DNA of 64,000 bases from CAYFZR01 sp046760505 [NCBI: Candidatus Hydrothermarchaeota archaeon] (GCA_046760505.1 JBHIEG010000001.1:1-64000), one strand, 5' to 3'; positions 41,159-50,563 are shown, counted from the first letter of the stretch. Notes: generated by a model from the letters alone, not told the origin. Numbers and translations: made by a program.

Positions 41159-42949
41159 CTAGAATTTCCTAATTCCTTGTTTTGTCAGGTCAATCATCAA
41201 CTTCAGTAGATCCTTCCTGTTTCTTACATGATTGACATCGAAACCTGCTTCTTTAAGATCATATCCAGTTTTACTTTCCGTTTCCACCTCTATAAATGAT
41301 AGATAGTTCTTTTTTGCAACATCGATGAATTCGCTTTTTATTTTCTGCCAGTTATGGATCTGTCCGTCTGAGAGCATGATGATAATATTCCCGCCTCCAC
41401 CAAGTTCGGTTTTAACGATATCAATATCGATAATGGTATTTCCAAACTGAGGAGTTAATGCTAGCTTTTTTATCTCAGATATCCTCGAATACGTTTTCCA
41501 CCCGGTTTTCAGTGTTTTATCTGAGAAGTTTATAAGGTTGTATCTCACGTAAGGGGCTATTCCATAAGACTGAATGTACTTAATTATTCCATAAAGACCC
41601 AGAAGCGCATGATGGTACTTGCTATCATCACCCCACTCAACGATACTTTCCCTCTTAAGGATAAGCTCTTGGTATTTGCTTTCATCTCCAACTTGAACTA
41701 TGCTTACGCCTTCAACATCCTCTTGCATGCTCCCAGATGTGTCTATTATGAAACAAAAGTCAGGCATCCTCCCAAAGCCAGACTTTGCAGGTATCGTTAG
41801 GGAATAATCAAATCTTGGAACCTGAAAGTTTATGGGTCTTTTTATCATTTGCCTGAACGGGCTATCTGGATCAGGTACAAGCCTTCTAAAAACAATCCTT
41901 TCTGGATCGTCTTTATCCTTTTCAAATTTCTTGAAGCAATACTTCATTACCGGATATCCAAATCCTTCCCCTGTTCCTTCTGCCTTTATGAATATTCTGG
42001 AGGAAAGAGCATCGTATAACAAGTCTAAAAACTCAAATTTATCCATGTGTTCCGGAATTTCTCTTACATCATCAGATGGTTTTTTTGATCTCATGTATAC
42101 CTTCAATACTAGATCCTTCTTTACCCTTGGAATATCCATCATCTTCTCGAAACTGCTCTCAGGACCCATCGTAATTTGTTCAAATTTTTCATCTATCAAA
42201 GTTGCCATGTGGTAGGCGAAGGTATAACTCTTGTATGGCCAGTCCTTCTTATAGGAAAGGGCGCGTGCATTATCCTCTATGCTTTCAGTAATTCCCAATT
42301 CTCTGGTAATTTTATCTATAACATCGTCTATTATTTTATCATTGGAGAAGAATTCTTTTAATAGAAGACGGTCCCGCTCCACACCCCAAGATCTAATATT
42401 TAACTTAACTAGAGCCTCAGAGAATGGATCAAAACCTTTGTTAATCAATGCCCTGTCGTAGTAGAATATAACCTGCCCAGCATATGGGGGATATAGAAGC
42501 TTCGCAAGTGTATTTGCCACGAGATCTTCAAAGGCACTTGCGATGTAACCCTGAGCCCCCTCCATTCCTCTCAGCTTAAGGGCCTTGGTAACCGATCCGA
42601 GGATATCACTGTGGTAGATTATGTCTGTTGGACAGCCATTTAATTTTCTTCCGTTGTATTCTAAGTTGTATTTCCAATGAAAGCTCTCGTGTATTAGTAG
42701 ATCTCGGGATACGATAAAGAATATGTCACCGGGATCTAGTCCCTGAGTTAAGAGATATTCTTTTACTGCGGGGTTAATCCTCCACTCTGGATTTATATCT
42801 ATTTTGATGTTCCATCTATAGTCGATGTCTGAATTTATGTTTCCCCTTTCTGTGTTGAGGTAATTTACTCTTACTCCGCCACCTATCATTCCCAATTCTT
42901 TATTCTTAAAGTCCCTCAATCTTTGTATTAGATCCATTTGTCTCTCCAT
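41159..42949 (-). CDS. HExxH metallopeptidase-like protein with C-terminal VWA domain (DUF2201 type)
   Basis: The 596-residue protein has an N-terminal domain with LLIHESFHWKYN (HExxH near residue 86), matching the metallopeptidase-like N-terminal region of DUF2201 proteins. A long middle region follows. From ~395 the VWA domain begins DFCFIIDTSGSMQEDVEG (MIDAS DxSxS) and includes IIIMLSDGQIHNW. Such proteins pair with MoxR AAA ATPases, as here: its start overlaps the ATPase stop by one base (TAATG). The pair may remodel or insert metals into target complexes; the target is unknown. Confidence 0.82.
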   Translation of the reverse strand: MERQMDLIQRLRDFKNKELGMIGGGVRVNYLNTERGNINSDIDYRWNIKIDINPEWRINPAVKEYLLTQGLDPGDIFFIVSRDLLIHESFHWKYNLEYNGRKLNGCPTDIIYHSDILGSVTKALKLRGMEGAQGYIASAFEDLVANTLAKLLYPPYAGQVIFYYDRALINKGFDPFSEALVKLNIRSWGVERDRLLLKEFFSNDKIIDDVIDKITRELGITESIEDNARALSYKKDWPYKSYTFAYHMATLIDEKFEQITMGPESSFEKMMDIPRVKKDLVLKVYMRSKKPSDDVREIPEHMDKFEFLDLLYDALSSRIFIKAEGTGEGFGYPVMKYCFKKFEKDKDDPERIVFRRLVPDPDSPFRQMIKRPINFQVPRFDYSLTIPAKSGFGRMPDFCFIIDTSGSMQEDVEGVSIVQVGDESKYQELILKRESIVEWGDDSKYHHALLGLYGIIKYIQSYGIAPYVRYNLINFSDKTLKTGWKTYSRISEIKKLALTPQFGNTIIDIDIVKTELGGGGNIIIMLSDGQIHNWQKIKSEFIDVAKKNYLSFIEVETESKTGYDLKEAGFDVNHVRNRKDLLKLMIDLTKQGIRKF

Positions 42950-44274
42950 TACTCAACAAATACTTTCAGTATGGGATATCTTTTGACGAGTGTTTTATAC
43001 TCTTCCTCTGATTTCTTGCTGAGATCTCCTTGTTCTTGAGCAATATTGTTTATTTCTCGAAAGATCTCTCCGCAAAATTCCCATTCATGATTAAGTTTAT
43101 CCAGGGTGCTCGTACCTAACTTTCCCTTAACAGAGTCTAAAAAAGCCTCTTCTATCAGTTCTCTTTTTTCATCAAAGCCTTCTTGGAATCTTCTAGTAAG
43201 GTCTAATATGGCTAAACTCGGGTTGGAGCAGTACTCCCTCCTGACCCAGTAATCGTCTATTATATTCGAGTACGGTGCCATTATTTTGAATGCCTCAAAT
43301 ACATCTCTATAAGAGACGATCTCGTCTGTATTGCCCTTTGCTCCTGCAACAACTTTTATTCCGCAAACGAATTTCTTCAGTGCTTTTTCTCCTCTTACAG
43401 ATAGTGGTCTAATGTAGCCGCAGCCATCCCCCAGCCTTGAGCAGCCCTCGCATATCTCAGGGATTGCATTTGGTATCATCCTTTTGCTCTTAGTGCCATA
43501 TGATTTTTCAGGAAGGCAATAATCCAGACCATCTCTGAGAAAACTTAAGGCTAAATAAGCAGAGATGTCCATTTCAACATTGTTTAGAAGATTTTTTACA
43601 TATATGATGTCCTCAATATGGTCTTCTCTTTTGGAATCCAATATTATTGGATCTGTATCCGAGAGAATTATCTCTAAATTGTCCTTTGTATCAGGGGGAT
43701 GGTTATCCATATCTAGCACGATATGAAATCTGTCTGTCAGACCCGGATCGACATCAAAAGTTCCGTAGTACCTTCCATCTCCTATGTTGGCAGAGGCTAT
43801 CACAACATGATAACCCTTGTATCCCAGAGGGATCCTAGTACCCTTTCCGGTCTCTATGTAGCCATCAAACATGTTGAAAAACTGGTTCTGCGTAATGCTT
43901 GGAGCCCTATTGATTTCATCTATCAAAACTAAAGGGATCTTGATCGCTGGGGTCAACTCTTTTTCAAGCTTATCGATGTTGAATTTTTCATAGATTTCCT
44001 TCGGATCAGAGTCTGGCCTTGCTCTTAGATATACTGAATTTCCTCCGAACCAATTGTTGGCAACATCATTCATTAATTGGGTCTTTCCCTCTCCTCGCTC
44101 GCTGCAGAGTAAGAGATTTAGCCTGCTTATCATGGCTGCTTTCACTATGTCTTCGATTATTAGAGGAAAACCGTCTATTTCCGCTACTGTATTATTGTTT
44201 CTGTAGACTTGAAGTCTTGGGAGCCTCTTCACTCTTTCGACCATATCCCAATAAACATTATTCTCCATTTCCAC
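42949..44274 (-). CDS. MoxR-type AAA+ ATPase
   Basis: The 441-residue ATPase has Walker A SERGEGKTQLMNDV (near residue 60), Walker B PLVLIDEINRAP (near 118) and sensor-type SANIGDGRYYG. FDVDPGLTDRFHIVLDM corresponds to the Arg-finger region of MoxR ATPases. EICEGCSRLGDGCGY is a Cys-rich insert that might bind zinc. The C-terminal third is helical. MoxR ATPases act with VWA proteins as chaperones or in metal insertion. It is the first gene of the operon that continues with the VWA and GXGXG genes. Confidence 0.88.
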   Translation of the reverse strand: MEMENNVYWDMVERVKRLPRLQVYRNNNTVAEIDGFPLIIEDIVKAAMISRLNLLLCSERGEGKTQLMNDVANNWFGGNSVYLRARPDSDPKEIYEKFNIDKLEKELTPAIKIPLVLIDEINRAPSITQNQFFNMFDGYIETGKGTRIPLGYKGYHVVIASANIGDGRYYGTFDVDPGLTDRFHIVLDMDNHPPDTKDNLEIILSDTDPIILDSKREDHIEDIIYVKNLLNNVEMDISAYLALSFLRDGLDYCLPEKSYGTKSKRMIPNAIPEICEGCSRLGDGCGYIRPLSVRGEKALKKFVCGIKVVAGAKGNTDEIVSYRDVFEAFKIMAPYSNIIDDYWVRREYCSNPSLAILDLTRRFQEGFDEKRELIEEAFLDSVKGKLGTSTLDKLNHEWEFCGEIFREINNIAQEQGDLSKKSEEEYKTLVKRYPILKVFVE

Positions 44275-44431
44275 ACCAGTTACATGGTATTAATATTATT
44301 TAACCCAATGATTTAAAAAAGCTGACGGATCTTATTCAACACCTACATTAATTGAGTGATCAATTTTTTAATTAAGAAATGTGGAGAAAATCACCCCAAG
44401 ATTTTTTTACCATTAATATCGAAATAGAGCC

Positions 44432-44590
44432 ATGACGTACTGGATCTGTATTGAATGCAGACACACATACAAGGCTGAGACTCGAGTGGAAAAGTGTCCT
44501 GAATGCGGTGCATCAAAGGATATGCAGGGAAAACTACCTGAAACAACGCTGTTCGAGATGATAGCAGAATGGAAAATGGATGAACATTAA
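44432..44590 (+). CDS. Rubredoxin-like zinc-ribbon protein, 52 aa
   Basis: ATG at 44432 to TAA at 44588 encodes MTYWICIECRHTYKAETRVE then KCPECGASKDMQGK and a C-terminal helix (ETTLFEMIAEWKM). Two CxxC knuckles 18 residues apart make a rubredoxin-like or zinc-ribbon fold, though the full rubredoxin signature is not present. No Shine-Dalgarno site; ATTAATAT just upstream suggests a leaderless transcript. It stands alone between divergent and convergent neighbours. Confidence 0.75.
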   Translation: MTYWICIECRHTYKAETRVEKCPECGASKDMQGKLPETTLFEMIAEWKMDEH

Positions 44591-44640
44591 AAAAATATTG
44601 AAAATAACAATGCTCACTTTTATTAAGGACTCACAGGTTA

Positions 44641-44907
44641 TTATGCTTGGGGTTCTTCCTCGCAGTTCGGGCAATAGTAGGCTGGAACTCTGTATCCCGG
44701 TCTAACTGGATGCGGCAGGCTTTTTTCCACGATTTCTGCACCGCATTCAGGACACTTATACTTGGCTTCGCCAGATTCTTTTATGTAACATGACATGCCC
44801 TTTCTCAGATACATTTTTCCGCATTTTTTACATTTTGCTTCGTATAGATCTGAAATAATAGTCTCCCACCATAACCTTTCCTCACAACAAGTAGTTGGTG
44901 CTTCCAT
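44641..44907 (-). CDS. Zinc-ribbon protein, 88 aa
   Basis: Three CxxC pairs (AKCKKCGKMYL, KCPECGAEIV, YYCPNCEEE) plus an N-terminal CC and SCYIK suggest two zinc ribbons. A strong GGAGG lies 6 nt before the ATG. The order resembles nucleic-acid or protein-binding zinc ribbons; no catalytic domain. It is on the same strand as, and just downstream of, the B12-binding radical SAM gene (79 bp away). Confidence 0.7.
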   Translation of the reverse strand: MEAPTTCCEERLWWETIISDLYEAKCKKCGKMYLRKGMSCYIKESGEAKYKCPECGAEIVEKSLPHPVRPGYRVPAYYCPNCEEEPQA

Positions 44908-44986
44908 AATATTCCTCCTGTTTTCCTGACAATTTGGAATCTTATACTACTATAAAAGTTTTTTTAGACATCGATTTCGGATGAGG

Positions 44987-46726
44987 CTAGATGCCGTTCA
45001 TGAGACCGAGAGACTGATGATATAAATCCTCGAGGGATTTATTGTAGCCGAAAGGATCTGATTTGGTTACCTTGAATCTCTCAGGATTCAAATATTCCTC
45101 AAAAGTTTCTTTTAAGACCATTAATCGCTTATTCCTTTCTTCTAAATTGCTTAAATTCATTATTGCTTCAACTTCCCTCCCTATCCAGTGCCAAGCCTTG
45201 ATTTTAAATAGTTCAAAACTTAACATTGCGGTATCAGATGGATTTTCGCATAGAAAGCGATATCTCGCCTCTAAATCTACCATTATCTCTAGAGATTTTG
45301 TTATTAAATCTGTTAAAGTTCTTCTATCCAGAAATCGTGGTTCGTAGCTCAGCCATAGGTTCCAAGATGGCATCATCATACCGTTGTAGTAATCTTCGAA
45401 ATTCTTGAAAATCAATCTGTAACCATATTTTTCTGGAAAATCAAAGGCCAGAGATCCTGGATCTAAAAGAAGCATGAAACCAAACTCAGGTTTGACGATG
45501 GATGCCTTCTCGCCATTTTTAATGTATCCCTCAAGGTTTAATGAGTAGAGCCTTTCCCATAGGTTCCATGTTTCCCTTATCGTGTGGATTGTTTCTTCGC
45601 CTAGACTCAGCATGAAAAAGACTCCAATGTCTAAACTGTATTTCTGGCAAAGTTTAGCTGTTTTAATGAGATCGTCCGTAGAGTAATTCCTTCCGTGAGC
45701 TCTGCGAACGCTTTCGGAGCCGGATTCTGGTGAGATTGTAAGAGCTATGGGAACGCCGATCTTTGCTATGGCCTTCAAATACTCTTCATTTGCCGGAACG
45801 AAAAGCTCCATATCCAAGCCATTTACATCGACCTTTTCTTTGCTGAGAAGTGAAAAAAGATTTTCCCAGTACTTTCTACCCCCTATACGAGGGTCCTGAA
45901 ATAGAGAAACTTGATCTATGCCTTGTTCCCTTAGCCTATTTATGTCTTCTATGATTTTTTGGGGACTTCTCAGTGCAGGTGCATCCCTGTTAAACATTTT
46001 CCGGTAAGCATAAGAGGAGGCTCCACAGCATACACAATCGTATATGCAGCCCCTCGCAATAGGTATACACCACCACCTAAGAACTGATCCATCTGTAATC
46101 CTTTCTAGAAGTAGCTTTTTTGGCTCTACCAAGTCCAATCTTGTAAAGTCATAGTTGTCTAGAGTATCAACAGGCTTCATGGTAGGATTTATACTGATTC
46201 TACCGTTTTTGTTGATGTATGTAAGGTTTGGAACATTTTCTACATTTTTTTGTCTTTCAAGCCTTTCGGTTAGCATCAAAAAAGGTATTTCCGCTTCTCC
46301 CCTCACGATAAAATCTATAAATTTGAATTTCTGAACTATTTCTCTGTGAAAGCACGTTGCAGTAAGTCCACCAAGAACTAGGGAAGAAGATGGTCTTATT
46401 TTTTTGCATATTCTTGCAATCTCTATGGCGCCATGAGAATGGACGCACCAGTGTAAATCTATCGCGTAGATATTTGCCTTGGTTCTTTTGATGAATTCAT
46501 CCACTTCAAAGTTTCTATCTGCTATCATAAACTCTCCTAAGTTGAATATCTTAGCCGAATATCCATTTCTCTCAAGATATTCAGCCATGCTTAAAAGACC
46601 CACAGGTATCGTTATAAACTGTGAGGAACTGAAGGGTACGGTTCTCGCAATTGCGCCCGGAAAAAATACCCTTTTTCTGAAGTCATGAATAGCTGGAGGG
46701 TGCAAAAAAACGACATCATACTTCAT
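44987..46726 (-). CDS. B12-binding-domain radical SAM protein
   Basis: The N-terminal ~170 residues form a Rossmann-like cobalamin-binding domain: VVFLHPPAIHDF, GLLSMAEYLERNGYSAKIFN, SSSLVLGGLTATCF and DFIVRGEAEIPF. The axial-His motif is degenerate (DLHWCV). The radical SAM domain has ARGCIYDCVCCG (CxxxCxxC near residue 230) and LTISPESGSESVRRAHG. Members methylate unactivated carbons or rearrange lipids and cofactors. About 130 helical residues follow. The substrate cannot be inferred. The nearby corrinoid cluster shows the cell handles cobamides. Confidence 0.88.
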   Translation of the reverse strand: MKYDVVFLHPPAIHDFRKRVFFPGAIARTVPFSSSQFITIPVGLLSMAEYLERNGYSAKIFNLGEFMIADRNFEVDEFIKRTKANIYAIDLHWCVHSHGAIEIARICKKIRPSSSLVLGGLTATCFHREIVQKFKFIDFIVRGEAEIPFLMLTERLERQKNVENVPNLTYINKNGRISINPTMKPVDTLDNYDFTRLDLVEPKKLLLERITDGSVLRWWCIPIARGCIYDCVCCGASSYAYRKMFNRDAPALRSPQKIIEDINRLREQGIDQVSLFQDPRIGGRKYWENLFSLLSKEKVDVNGLDMELFVPANEEYLKAIAKIGVPIALTISPESGSESVRRAHGRNYSTDDLIKTAKLCQKYSLDIGVFFMLSLGEETIHTIRETWNLWERLYSLNLEGYIKNGEKASIVKPEFGFMLLLDPGSLAFDFPEKYGYRLIFKNFEDYYNGMMMPSWNLWLSYEPRFLDRRTLTDLITKSLEIMVDLEARYRFLCENPSDTAMLSFELFKIKAWHWIGREVEAIMNLSNLEERNKRLMVLKETFEEYLNPERFKVTKSDPFGYNKSLEDLYHQSLGLMNGI

Positions 46727-46776
46727 GAGAAAAGATATTTAATGCTGATTATTTAAGTTTGGTGCAAGGTTTAGAA

Positions 46777-47376
46777 ATGAGTGAAAAAATCCAAAATTTC
46801 ATTAAAAACGAAAAAGGAAATCTTTTGGTAAACTTAGCAAAAGAAGCATTCATATACTACCTAAAAGAGCAAAAAAGAATTGATAAAATATACATTTATG
46901 ATGAATTGAAGGAGAAAAGAGGTGTTTTTATTACTCTAAAGAAAATTGAAAGAGATAGAGAAAAGAGTATCGTTTCAATGGGTTATCCATTGCCTGAAAA
47001 GCCTCTTTTTCATTCAGTCATCGACTCGGCTATTGCTTGTGCAAATAAAGCAAGAATTTTAAATCTTTTGGGCGAAATTGAAAGTATAATTCTAGAGGTT
47101 AGCGTTTTGGGCAATATAGAAGAAATTCAAACAGAAAGGCGTGTTGATTATCCCAAGCAAATTAAACTTGGGCAGGATGGAATTATGATAGAAAGAGGTT
47201 TTCAAAGAGCGCTTATTCTTCCACAAGTGCCGCTGGAAAATGAATGGAATGAGATAGATCTTCTCAGCGAATGCTGTCTGAAAGCAGGACTTTCCCCTGA
47301 CGCTTGGCTTGATGAAGATACGAGAATATATAAGTTTAAAACCAGAGTCTTCAGATGTATCTTCAGATGTAAATAG
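46777..47376 (+). CDS. AMMECR1-domain protein
   Basis: The 199-residue protein from ATG at 46777 has KRGVFITLKKIERDREKSIVSMGYPLPEKPLF, an AMMECR1-like beginning. LEVSVLGNIEEI, KQIKLGQDGIMIERGFQRALILPQVPLENEWNEIDLLSECCLKAGLSPDAW is the characteristic core. The family is found in archaea and eukaryotes; its role is not established. The C terminus (FRCIFRCK) is Cys-rich. TTG at 46759 would add six residues. Confidence 0.85.
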   Translation: MSEKIQNFIKNEKGNLLVNLAKEAFIYYLKEQKRIDKIYIYDELKEKRGVFITLKKIERDREKSIVSMGYPLPEKPLFHSVIDSAIACANKARILNLLGEIESIILEVSVLGNIEEIQTERRVDYPKQIKLGQDGIMIERGFQRALILPQVPLENEWNEIDLLSECCLKAGLSPDAWLDEDTRIYKFKTRVFRCIFRCK

Positions 47377-47398
47377 GATTTTAGGCTGATAAATTGAA

Positions 47399-47722
47399 TT
47401 AAGGTCTGGATTTTTTACCCTCAAAAACTATTTCTCCAAACTTTAAACCGATTATATATCCGATTACTAGAACTAATAGCAAGATAATCGTAAGTATGAT
47501 CAAAAAACCGGTAATTCGTGTCGATAAATCTATCGATGAAGCATTAACAAAAAAGAAAAGGATGAGAAGCCAAAATAGGTAAAGCGGACTCATAGCCATA
47601 ATTGCCCCGATTATATCATTTTTCATGATTTTATCTTTTATCACTCTTGTAATCGAGAATATTATCAAAAATGAGATGGCAAAAAACATAAAGAGTAGAA
47701 ATAATTTTGGATTTTCCAACAT
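47399..47722 (-). CDS. Small membrane protein, three TM helices
   Basis: The 107-residue protein has TM segments near residues 5-25 (FLLFMFFAISFLIIF), 42-62 (IMAMSPLYLFWLLILFFF) and 70-95 (ITGFLIILTIILLLVLVIGYIIGL). A basic loop (RVIKDKIMK) lies between the first two. No family recognised. It lies between two radical SAM/AMMECR1 neighbours with convergent AMMECR1 gene 22 bp away. Confidence 0.6.
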   Translation of the reverse strand: MLENPKLFLLFMFFAISFLIIFSITRVIKDKIMKNDIIGAIMAMSPLYLFWLLILFFFVNASSIDLSTRITGFLIILTIILLLVLVIGYIIGLKFGEIVFEGKKSRP

Positions 47723-47809
47723 AAAGGATATTTACCTTTATTTCTATATATCCTCTTCTTCTTAAGCTACCTATGGAGAAATACATTTGGAAAATGATTT
47801 TAAGGGAAA

Positions 47810-48745
47810 CTAATTTAGATTTAACTCGCGTATTATGCAAATATCATGGGCCAGACAACCGCATTTACAGATATTTATGTGTTTACAGCCATAACACTTC
47901 TTTATTTTTATTTTTCTGATTTTCTCTGATATTTCCATTGTTCTGGTTATAATGGTGTCTATGTCGTCTTTGGTTATGTTCCCTGCCTTTATTGGGATGT
48001 AAGGACATGGGTTGACATTGCCTAATGGATCTATAGACAATCTAAATCTTCCAGCAGGACAGTATCCGAATTTTTTGAATCTTTTTTTTCTTTTTTCAAA
48101 TCTTTCCTTATTTTTGAGGAAGAAATAGAAATCTCTCACAACAATTTTTGAGTAAAAATTGCTCTTTTCCAGTGCGTATTCGTAGACTTCCTTTAGCATT
48201 TTTGCATCCGGTACCCTATCAGATATAGAGGCACCGTGTCCTAGGGGTACAAATATAAATCCAGCAAACCCCCATTCATTTTCGCAGACCATATCAATAA
48301 TTCTCTTCAAATCTTCTACATTGTCGTTGAATACCGTGGATCTTACCCAAGGATTCTTGAGATAATTCAAAGCCTGTATAGCCTTTTCAAATGTTTTTTC
48401 TTTGCCTCTAAGGTTATCGTGTTTTTTACCGAGATAATCTAAACTGACAAAAACTAAAGCCTCTTCTAAGTTATTCGCTACTTCTCTTGTGATGGTTGTG
48501 CCGTTTGTCTGTAAATATATTCGGAAATCTTTTTTTATCGCATAGTCAAAGATCTTGGGCCAATCATTTCTCAGTAAAAATTCTCCTCCTGAGAAATTTA
48601 GTTTTTCTATCCCATTATCCCAGAGAACATCAATCAACTCAATGGCTTTATCGGTTTTGAGTTCATCCCCTTTGGCGTTTGAGAAACAGTGTTTGCATTT
48701 AAGATTGCATCTCCACGTTAAATGGAGTATAGCGAGTTTTATCAT
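47810..48745 (-). CDS. Radical SAM/SPASM-type protein
   Basis: MIKLAILHLTWRCNLKCKHC contains the CxxxCxxC cluster motif, followed by LNFSGGEFLLRNDW (GGE motif) and FVSLDYLGKKHD. C-terminal cysteines for auxiliary clusters are in FGYCPAGRFR, NPCPYIP and KKCYGCKHINICKCGC. SPASM proteins include heme-synthesis AhbC/AhbD and peptide maturases; the target is undetermined. ATG at 48745 follows TTGGAGAG; TTG at 48757 overlaps that Shine-Dalgarno site. It follows the 202-aa membrane-anchored gene by 16 bp. Confidence 0.85.
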   Translation of the reverse strand: MIKLAILHLTWRCNLKCKHCFSNAKGDELKTDKAIELIDVLWDNGIEKLNFSGGEFLLRNDWPKIFDYAIKKDFRIYLQTNGTTITREVANNLEEALVFVSLDYLGKKHDNLRGKEKTFEKAIQALNYLKNPWVRSTVFNDNVEDLKRIIDMVCENEWGFAGFIFVPLGHGASISDRVPDAKMLKEVYEYALEKSNFYSKIVVRDFYFFLKNKERFEKRKKRFKKFGYCPAGRFRLSIDPLGNVNPCPYIPIKAGNITKDDIDTIITRTMEISEKIRKIKIKKCYGCKHINICKCGCLAHDICIIRELNLN

Positions 48746-48761
48746 CGCTCTCTCCAAGATC

Positions 48762-49370
48762 TCATAATTTACTTCTCTCTATCTTTTCTGCAAGATCGAC
48801 GCAGAAGTTGAGGGTATCTGTTATCCATCCCTGATCAAAATTCCATGCCTTTGTTTCAAGACTTATTTCCGAGGACGATACTTCTAACTTTACCAAATCT
48901 AATTCCAAGAGTTTTTGAATAGTTGATGAATCTAAGATTCTCTTTATTTCTTCCTTTAAGAAGGACTCCCTATCTAAGGAAATAAATCGAACAGTAAAGT
49001 TTTCATCGAAATATGGGTCTCCGATCTCGAATGAGCCCTTCAATCTCAAAAAATATCTTTTTTTGTTTATGGTGAATCCATTTGATATATTCCTGCTTAA
49101 CTTTACTGTGAAATTATTGTATTGCTCTACTATTCCTCTAAAACTGTACTGCGCATAACTTAATCTTACATCATGGTTCCTGTAATTTCCCCAAAGCCTT
49201 GGTTTTCCTCTAAGGATGCCGCTCTTGTAATTTAAATTCAATTTTGATGCTAAATCCATCAATATTTTTTCATATTTTTCTCCGAACTTATATACTGCGA
49301 GAAAAATCAACGAGAGAGTTATTCCACTTACTAAAATTATCTCCTTTGCTGTAGGTGCTCCTAACATCAA
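48762..49370 (-). CDS. Membrane-anchored hypothetical protein, 202 aa
   Basis: A single N-terminal TM segment (EIILVSGITLSLIFLAVY, residues ~10-28) precedes a soluble alpha/beta domain with repeated basic strands (GKPRLWGNYRNHDVRLSYAQ, NGFTINKKRYFLRLKGSFEIGD). It is likely anchored with the bulk on one side of the membrane. No family recognised. It is upstream of, and probably co-transcribed with, the SPASM radical SAM gene. Confidence 0.6.
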   Translation of the reverse strand: MMLGAPTAKEIILVSGITLSLIFLAVYKFGEKYEKILMDLASKLNLNYKSGILRGKPRLWGNYRNHDVRLSYAQYSFRGIVEQYNNFTVKLSRNISNGFTINKKRYFLRLKGSFEIGDPYFDENFTVRFISLDRESFLKEEIKRILDSSTIQKLLELDLVKLEVSSSEISLETKAWNFDQGWITDTLNFCVDLAEKIERSKL

Positions 49371-49432
49371 ACATCCCTACTCATATTATTTACTCATGTT
49401 ATATTACTCTGTAAACCATAACTCTCCTGAAG

Positions 49433-49464
49433 ATATTATATCATTCTGTGAATATTGTATCATT
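49433..49464. repeat. Short direct repeat in the promoter region of the 202-aa gene
   Basis: ATATTATATCATT (49433-49445) and ATATTGTATCATT (49452-49464) differ at one base and are 19 bp apart. They lie 60-95 bp upstream of the start at 49370 and could be tandem regulator sites or chance AT-rich similarity. Confidence 0.3.
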
Positions 49465-49519
49465 TCATAGAGATTGGAAAATTAGAAAGAAATGGTTATC
49501 CCTATGATCTGCGAAAAAT

Positions 49520-50563
49520 TCACTGGTAATACAGTTTCCAGTAATCGTCGTTTCCAACTCTTTCTTCAATATTTACGTCGTAGAAATTTTCCAATGGCTC
49601 TAGAATTTCAGGATTTTTTTCTAAAACAGTTTTTACCGCATTTCTGACTATTTCCACGCCTTTTTTGGTCATTTTACCCAGCGGTCTTCTACAAACACCT
49701 GAGTCAATTCCCAGTCCAGCCATTAGAGTCTTGCATGGTAGAGGATTTCTAAATTTTTGAGGTACCTTCTCTCTTTTCCCTCTAACTGTAAATGTTTCTT
49801 CCGTTTTCACGGTAACTACGCCAAACAGAGGAGTTAGAGCCTCCTTTAATGATCTGGCTTTATCAAGATCTCCCTCAAGGATCGCTTCGCACATTTCCTG
49901 CATTGCTCTTGGCGCCACATTTGACATCACGCTAATTACTCCTGCTCCCTTGATCTCAGGATCTGTCATTATGGTATACGTTATATCATCGTCACCTGAC
50001 AGTATAGCAAAATCTTCCGGGACAAGGGTTCTGGTCCTTTTCATCCTATCTATATTTAAAGTTGCTTCCTTTACAGCGTTAACATTGTCGTATTCATCTG
50101 CCAAGATTGCAAGATCCTCGGGTAACAATTCGCATCCGGTGCGTCCAGGAATCACGTACGGAATGACCTCTAGGTCTGGAAACTTTTCCGCTACCAGTCC
50201 ATGATATTCTTTTCTCAATTCCATTGAGGATGGTCCATTGTAATAACAATCTACCAATAAGACAGCATCTGAGCCGACGTGTTGCGCATGTTTAGTACCT
50301 TCTAACGTTTCATTTGTATTATTACTCCCTGTTCCTGAAATATTCGTTGTTCTCTCCTTTGAAAATTCTATTGCCTTTTCAATCACCTCATTATGTTCAT
50401 CCCAGCTCATCGTGGGACTTTCTCCGGTCGTTCCCATAGCCAATATTCCAGATACATTATTTTCAATCTGGTATTCTATATTTTGTTGGAATCTTTCCCA
50501 ATCTATCGAAAAATCTGTTTTCAGGGGCGTTATAAGCGCCGTATAACATCCAGAAAACCCCAT
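49520..50563 (-). CDS. Dihydrodipicolinate synthase (DapA) family lyase
   Basis: The 347-residue TIM-barrel enzyme has GILAMGTTGESPTMSWDEH, ISGTGSNNTNETL, IPYVIPGRTGCELL (family Tyr and Arg) and NAVKEATLN with the Schiff-base Lys. It is about 50 residues longer than ordinary DapA, with an extra C-terminal region (MTKKGVEIVRNAVKTVLEKN). It could make dihydrodipicolinate for lysine, or act on another 2-keto acid as many paralogues do. No other lysine genes adjoin it. ATG follows GGTGG by 4 nt. Confidence 0.88.
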   Translation of the reverse strand: MGFSGCYTALITPLKTDFSIDWERFQQNIEYQIENNVSGILAMGTTGESPTMSWDEHNEVIEKAIEFSKERTTNISGTGSNNTNETLEGTKHAQHVGSDAVLLVDCYYNGPSSMELRKEYHGLVAEKFPDLEVIPYVIPGRTGCELLPEDLAILADEYDNVNAVKEATLNIDRMKRTRTLVPEDFAILSGDDDITYTIMTDPEIKGAGVISVMSNVAPRAMQEMCEAILEGDLDKARSLKEALTPLFGVVTVKTEETFTVRGKREKVPQKFRNPLPCKTLMAGLGIDSGVCRRPLGKMTKKGVEIVRNAVKTVLEKNPEILEPLENFYDVNIEERVGNDDYWKLYYQ

